The notes beneath the pieces are model-generated. The model was not told where the DNA came from. It saw only the letters and a list, made by a program, of their open reading frames with translations, and searched no databases. Of a stretch of 11,635 nt of DNA, positions 8,494 through 11,635 are shown piece after piece. The stretch is taken from assembly GCA_015222915.1 (NCBI GenBank), contig JADFWE010000178.1, forward strand, positions 1 to 11,635. Reading direction: 5' to 3'. This DNA comes from Pseudomonadota bacterium (GTDB lineage Bacteria; Pseudomonadota; Gammaproteobacteria; SZUA-229). The stretch's first letter is position 1. Each line of letters starts with the position of its first letter. The translations under genes were made by a program, and so were the position numbers.

Positions 8494-8713
8494 TATTTAA
8501 TGATCTCTACCATCGGTTGGTGCACGAAAATAAATGCTACCACCAGATATATTCGTGAGGCCTAAATAAAAGCCCGGTTTACTAGAGGTGCCCTAAAGAT
8601 TTTTATGGTCAGAGTGAAATGCGTGAGCGTTCGTTCTGCAGAAATTATTCTAAAAAGTGGGTTATTGCCTTAATGTCTATTATGTGGGCAGATGCTGGAA
8701 TCTATCTGTCGTT

Positions 8714-9715
8714 TTAACAGATCCTCGGTAACGGGTCATCTTCCAGTTCTTCGATAAAACGTTCGCCACCTATCTCGGTTTCCATTAATACATAATTCAC
8801 TTTCGAGTCGATGTGGCCGATGATGGCGGCATCTCTGCCTTCTTCCAACTCTTGCCAGCTGGCTAAAACTGTCTGTGCTTCTGCCGGATCGACTATTGCC
8901 ACTACACGACCTTCACAGGCGAGGTACAGCGGGTCGTAGCCCAGCATGTCACATACGGATTGCACGGCATCGCGTACCGGAAGTGTGTTCTCTGATAACC
9001 GGATACCCATCTTCGTTGCCCGTAGTAATTCAGAGCAGACGGTTGCGATACCGCCGCGTGTCGGGTCGCGCATAAATCGCAGTCCTTCATGTTTTAACGC
9101 GGCGGTAGTCAGGTTTAATACGCTGGCGGCATCTGACTGTATGTCGCCGTGTAGTCCGAATTCTTCCCGTGCAAGCATGACGGCGATACCATGATCACCC
9201 ACCGGGCCGCTGACGAGGATGGCGTCACCATGTTTTATGTTGTTCATGGATAACGCATGGCCCTGTCTGACGCCGATACCGGTAGTCGCCAGATACAGAC
9301 CGCCGCCTTCACCGCGGCGTAAAACCTTGGTGTCGCCACACACCACTTTGACACCTATCTCCTTCGCTGTCTCTGCCAGTGTTTTGATGATGCGCTCCAG
9401 CGTGGCTATCTCCAGACCTTCTTCGATAAAAGCATTGAGGCTGAGGTACTTTGGAATGGCGCCGGCGACGGCAAGATCGTTGGTGGTTCCATGCACGGCG
9501 AGTGAGCCGATGTTACCACCGGGAAATTCCAGTGGCTGCACGGTAAAGCCGTCGGTGGTAAAGAGCAGGTCACCGCTATCGAAGTTTATCGAAACTGCAT
9601 CTGCCTGCACGTCCAGCTCCGGGTTGGCAAGATGACGTGCAAAGATCTCTTCGATGAGTTCTCGCATATAACGGCCGCCGTTACCGTGCGCCAGTGAGAT
9701 GTGTGTGTCTTGCAT
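8714..9715 (-). CDS. hypE: HypE, [NiFe]-hydrogenase maturation carbamoyl dehydratase
   Basis: 333 residues, the usual HypE length, in the PurM/SelD-like ATP-binding fold. HypE accepts a carbamoyl group from HypF on its C-terminal cysteine and dehydrates it with ATP to a thiocyanate. That gives the cyanide ligand for the hydrogenase iron via the HypC-HypD complex in the cytoplasm. Visible marks are AHGNGG (9-14), TTDGFTV (53-59), the HGTTNDLAVAGAIP block (75-88), CGDTKV (126-131), RDPTRGG (216-222) and the diagnostic C-terminal PRIC with Cys333 as last residue. The ATG at 9715 has an upstream AAGGCGGA, which supports this start. hypF lies upstream on the same strand, separated by 261 bases holding a large inverted repeat. 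hypC and hypD are not between them. The protein appears complete and functional. Confidence 0.97.
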   Translation of the reverse strand: MQDTHISLAHGNGGRYMRELIEEIFARHLANPELDVQADAVSINFDSGDLLFTTDGFTVQPLEFPGGNIGSLAVHGTTNDLAVAGAIPKYLSLNAFIEEGLEIATLERIIKTLAETAKEIGVKVVCGDTKVLRRGEGGGLYLATTGIGVRQGHALSMNNIKHGDAILVSGPVGDHGIAVMLAREEFGLHGDIQSDAASVLNLTTAALKHEGLRFMRDPTRGGIATVCSELLRATKMGIRLSENTLPVRDAVQSVCDMLGYDPLYLACEGRVVAIVDPAEAQTVLASWQELEEGRDAAIIGHIDSKVNYVLMETEIGGERFIEELEDDPLPRIC

Positions 9716-9721
9716 TATTTA

Positions 9722-9729
9722 TCCGCCTT
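9722..9729 (-). promoter_or_regulatory. Ribosome-binding site of hypE
   Basis: On the minus strand AAGGCGGA precedes the ATG at 9715, with GGA six bases and AAGG ten bases from it. It fixes the hypE start and shows that hypE has its own translation initiation despite the repeat upstream. Confidence 0.6.
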
Positions 9730-9749
9730 AAGTATTAAACGTATTTTTC

Positions 9750-9851
9750 ACCACAGAGGCACAGAGAGCACAGAGTTTTTATTTGTTAGCTGCGCCTGCG
9801 GCGCAGTGATCATAAAACAGGCTTTCTCTGTGCTCTCTGTGCCTCTGTGGT
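9750..9851. repeat. CACAGAG-type long inverted repeat with nested hairpin (MITE/REP-like)
   Basis: Perfect 26-base inverted arms at 9750-9775 and 9826-9851 enclose 50 bases. Each arm is itself repetitive: three CACAGAG units (CTCTGTG on the other arm) separated by one or two bases. Inside the loop a second perfect stem, CTGCGCC (9790-9796) and GGCGCAG (9800-9806) with a TGC loop, makes a nested hairpin. T-rich stretches sit between the stems. Similar 'CACCACAGAGgCACAGAG' elements occur, from memory, between genes in many environmental proteobacteria. No transposase or target-site duplication is evident here. It lies between hypF and hypE, where RNA read on either strand could fold into a very stable structure affecting termination or mRNA stability (inference). 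Confidence 0.9.
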
Positions 9852-9900
9852 TCAAAGCTTCTAGTTTTTTATCTTTCAATTTTATTGCTCCATGACATCA

Positions 9901-9934
9901 GCTAAAACCATGTTCTTTAGTGCAAGGTTTTAGC
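9901..9934. repeat. Stem-loop downstream of hypF (9-bp arms)
   Basis: GCTAAAACC (9901-9909) and GGTTTTAGC (9926-9934) are perfect 9-base inverted arms with a 16-base loop, in the hypF-hypE gap. There is no T-tract after the stem on the minus strand, so it is not a standard terminator. It could act in processing or be a chance pairing of AT-rich sequence. Confidence 0.4.
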
Positions 9935-9948
9935 ATTATTAATTTATC

Positions 9949-9978
9949 AAACAGTCGCGTAGCGATACACTACTGTTT
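9949..9978. repeat. Stem-loop overlapping the hypF stop codon
   Basis: AAACAGT (9949-9955) and ACTGTTT (9972-9978) form a 7-base inverted repeat that includes two bases of the hypF stop (9977-9979). A small TCGC/GCGA stem lies inside it. On the minus strand it is followed by GATAAATTAAT, not a T-run, so termination here is doubtful. Confidence 0.35.
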
Positions 9979-11635
9979 AACTGGAGCGACTTTTGTCACT
10001 ATATAAATAACCATGCTCTATAACCTGCCCGAAGCTTATGCCGGCATCATTGACTGGAATCAATTCAGGGAAAGAAATTTCGAAATCTTTTTCCTGTAGC
10101 AGTTTCATTGCGCGCTCTGTTAAAAAACGGTTCTGGAATACGCCACCGGAGAAGCTGACCGTATTTGTACCATGTTCGTCACGAAGTTTTATGGCCTGTT
10201 GCAGCAAAGTGTGAGCCATAGAGTGGTGAAATAGAATAGCTCGCTCGGCGATGCTTTTTTTGTCGTCCAGCAAGGTGCTTATCAGCGGTGACCAGTCGGC
10301 TGTCCATATATCGTTAATTTTTTTCAGATCAAGACGGATGAAATCATCTGTATCATCTTGATGGTTTTTCACGATGTCATGGCAGCGTGCTTCAAGCTCC
10401 ATCGGTCCCTGGCCTTCAAAGCTTGCTATGGTGCGAAGTCCGGTCAGCGTTGCGGCCGCATCGAATAGACGACCAACGGAAGTTGATTGAGGAGCGTTAA
10501 TCCTTTTCATCCAGGCCTGTTCTAACAAGCTGTTTTGTTCTGTGGCGGTGTGGTAATCCTGGCCAGTCTCCCAGCAGATTGCAGCCGCGCTTCGCCATGG
10601 CTCCCTGCCGGCTTTGTCACCACCGGGGAGGTGGAACGGTCGCATGCTGGCGCGCCGTTTCCACGCACCGGGAGTGCCGATGAATGCTTCACCTCCCCAG
10701 AGCGTACCGTCTTCGCCGTAACCGACACCGTCCCAGGAAAAAATAATAACCTCGTTATCGTCTCCACCAGGACTGTATTCATGATATGCGGCTGAGGCAT
10801 GCGCGTGGTGATGAAATACCGTGTGTACGGGAATGTTCTGTTTTCTCGCCCAGCGGCTCGTGGTGTATCCGGGGTGTGCATCACAGATGATGCTCTCTGC
10901 CTTAACGCCATAAAGTTTTTGCAGGTCTTCGATAGTCGATTCAAATACCTCTATGCTGCGAATCGAGTTCATCTCGCCGATATGCGGTGATATGACTGCG
11001 CGATTATTCCATGCCAGTGTGATGGTGTTTTTCATGTGTGCACCGACGGCAAGTATCGGTTTTTCCAACGTGAACGGCAGAGGGATCTCGAGAGGTGATG
11101 AGCCGCGACCGGAACGTATCGGGCGGGGTCTGCCTGCGATGGTCCTGTATACCGGGTCATCGGCAGGGCGCTGTACAGGCCGGTTATGATGTAAAAAGGC
11201 ATGGCACACGTGGTGCAGACGTTTTTCGACATCATCGTTGTCGATCAGTACCGGTTCACCGCTGATGTTTGCCGAAGTAGCGACCAGCGGTTTTTTAAAT
11301 GCATTGAGCAGCAGGTGATGCAGCGGACTATAGGGCAGCATCACACCGATCTCATCCAGGCCCGGTGCTATGTTTTCAGATAGTGGCATTCCTGTATGTG
11401 ACGGGTAGGGAAGTTGACGATCTAACGGTGCCCCTGTTCTATGTTTTTTTTCTACCAGTAATATTGCCCTGGCAGGCTGCACTAAAAAAGCCCTGTCTGT
11501 TTCGGTCAATGTTAGCGAAGCTTCTGCGTATCGGAACGGGTCATTAACCGGTGCCGGGAACATCACTGCCAGTGGTTTATCTGGCCGCGGTTTATTTCTC
11601 CTTAAGTATTCAACAGCTTCTGTATCGCTCGCGTC
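9977..11635 (-). CDS. hypF: HypF, hydrogenase maturation carbamoyltransferase, 5' end missing
   Basis: 552 residues are present. The frame stays open to the right edge, and residues upstream of the internal GTG at 11566 are typical HypF (LRRNKPRPDKPLAVMFP), so the gene begins outside the window. About 200 residues are absent: the acylphosphatase domain, zinc fingers and start of the YrdC-like domain. Numbering from 11566, YrdC-like features are SPLHHLLL (80-87) and ATSANISGEPV (96-106). The Kae1-like domain shows VGAHMKNT (174-181), the metal-binding HHAH (253-256), WDGVGYGEDGTLWGGE (278-293), GGVFQNRFL (474-482) and NDAGISFGQ (506-514). HypF turns carbamoyl phosphate and ATP into carbamoyl-adenylate and passes the carbamoyl group to the HypE terminal cysteine. 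Its direct partner hypE is the next gene on the same strand. The usual NDGGIS motif reads NDAGIS, a mild variant. The protein is probably functional. Confidence 0.96.
   Translation of the reverse strand, partial: DASDTEAVEYLRRNKPRPDKPLAVMFPAPVNDPFRYAEASLTLTETDRAFLVQPARAILLVEKKHRTGAPLDRQLPYPSHTGMPLSENIAPGLDEIGVMLPYSPLHHLLLNAFKKPLVATSANISGEPVLIDNDDVEKRLHHVCHAFLHHNRPVQRPADDPVYRTIAGRPRPIRSGRGSSPLEIPLPFTLEKPILAVGAHMKNTITLAWNNRAVISPHIGEMNSIRSIEVFESTIEDLQKLYGVKAESIICDAHPGYTTSRWARKQNIPVHTVFHHHAHASAAYHEYSPGGDDNEVIIFSWDGVGYGEDGTLWGGEAFIGTPGAWKRRASMRPFHLPGGDKAGREPWRSAAAICWETGQDYHTATEQNSLLEQAWMKRINAPQSTSVGRLFDAAATLTGLRTIASFEGQGPMELEARCHDIVKNHQDDTDDFIRLDLKKINDIWTADWSPLISTLLDDKKSIAERAILFHHSMAHTLLQQAIKLRDEHGTNTVSFSGGVFQNRFLTERAMKLLQEKDFEISFPELIPVNDAGISFGQVIEHGYLYSDKSRSS

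Noticed and set aside
8605..8673. 22-codon ATG frame in the gap after the GGDEF-EAL gene
   Set aside because: It is short, has no convincing ribosome-binding site and no recognised family. AT-rich gaps often contain such frames.
9750..9851. Possible CRISPR array from the repeated CACAGAG units
   Set aside because: The units are only 7 bases long with 1-2 base gaps and arranged as an inverted repeat. There are no spacers and no cas genes.
9701..9895. 64-codon plus-strand frame across the hypE start and the inverted repeat
   Set aside because: Most of it is the translated CACAGAG repeat, and it begins inside hypE on the other strand. It is not protein-like.
9977..11566. Treating the GTG at 11566 as the true start of hypF
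   Set aside because: The frame stays open to the window edge, and the 23 residues upstream match the conserved YrdC-like part of HypF.

Overview
The window most likely comes from a gammaproteobacterium with a respiratory or chemolithotrophic lifestyle. This is inferred from gene content and protein style (HypF/HypE hydrogenase maturation, a GacA/UvrY-like response regulator, a SoxB-like periplasmic phosphoesterase-fold protein, an elaborate c-di-GMP enzyme), not from any marker gene. Base composition is moderate, with clear local differences.

Layout, left half (+ strand): positions 1-2159 hold the 3' part of a large secreted metallophosphoesterase/5'-nucleotidase-family protein with SoxB-like motif variants, closed by a strong intrinsic terminator at 2254-2280. 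Next is a compact three-gene signalling unit: a periplasmic PhnD-like substrate-binding protein (2342-3274), a membrane histidine kinase of the NarX/DegS (HisKA_3) type (3314-4744), and a NarL/LuxR-family response regulator (4741-5388) that overlaps the kinase by 4 bases (ATGA). The binding protein has no transporter genes beside it, so it is best read as the ligand sensor for the kinase.

Centre (+ strand): after a 132-base gap, a 990-residue membrane protein (5521-8493) carries a large periplasmic helical sensor, a GAF domain, GGDEF and EAL. The synthase motif, its inhibitory site and the phosphodiesterase residues all look intact, so it may both make and break c-di-GMP. It is visibly more AT-rich than the kinase upstream.

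Right half (- strand): hypF (9977 to beyond the right edge, 5' end missing) and hypE (8714-9715) encode two enzymes that act in sequence to make the cyanide ligand of [NiFe] hydrogenase. The 261-base gap between them holds a perfect 26-base inverted repeat built from CACAGAG units around a smaller nested hairpin, plus two weaker stem-loops near the hypF stop. The EAL gene and hypE converge on a 220-base gap in which I see no convincing gene or terminator.

Most of the window is recognisable. The points most worth a second look are the split PhnD-like sensor system, the altered active-site motif of the SoxB-like protein, and the CACAGAG inverted repeat inside the hyp locus.
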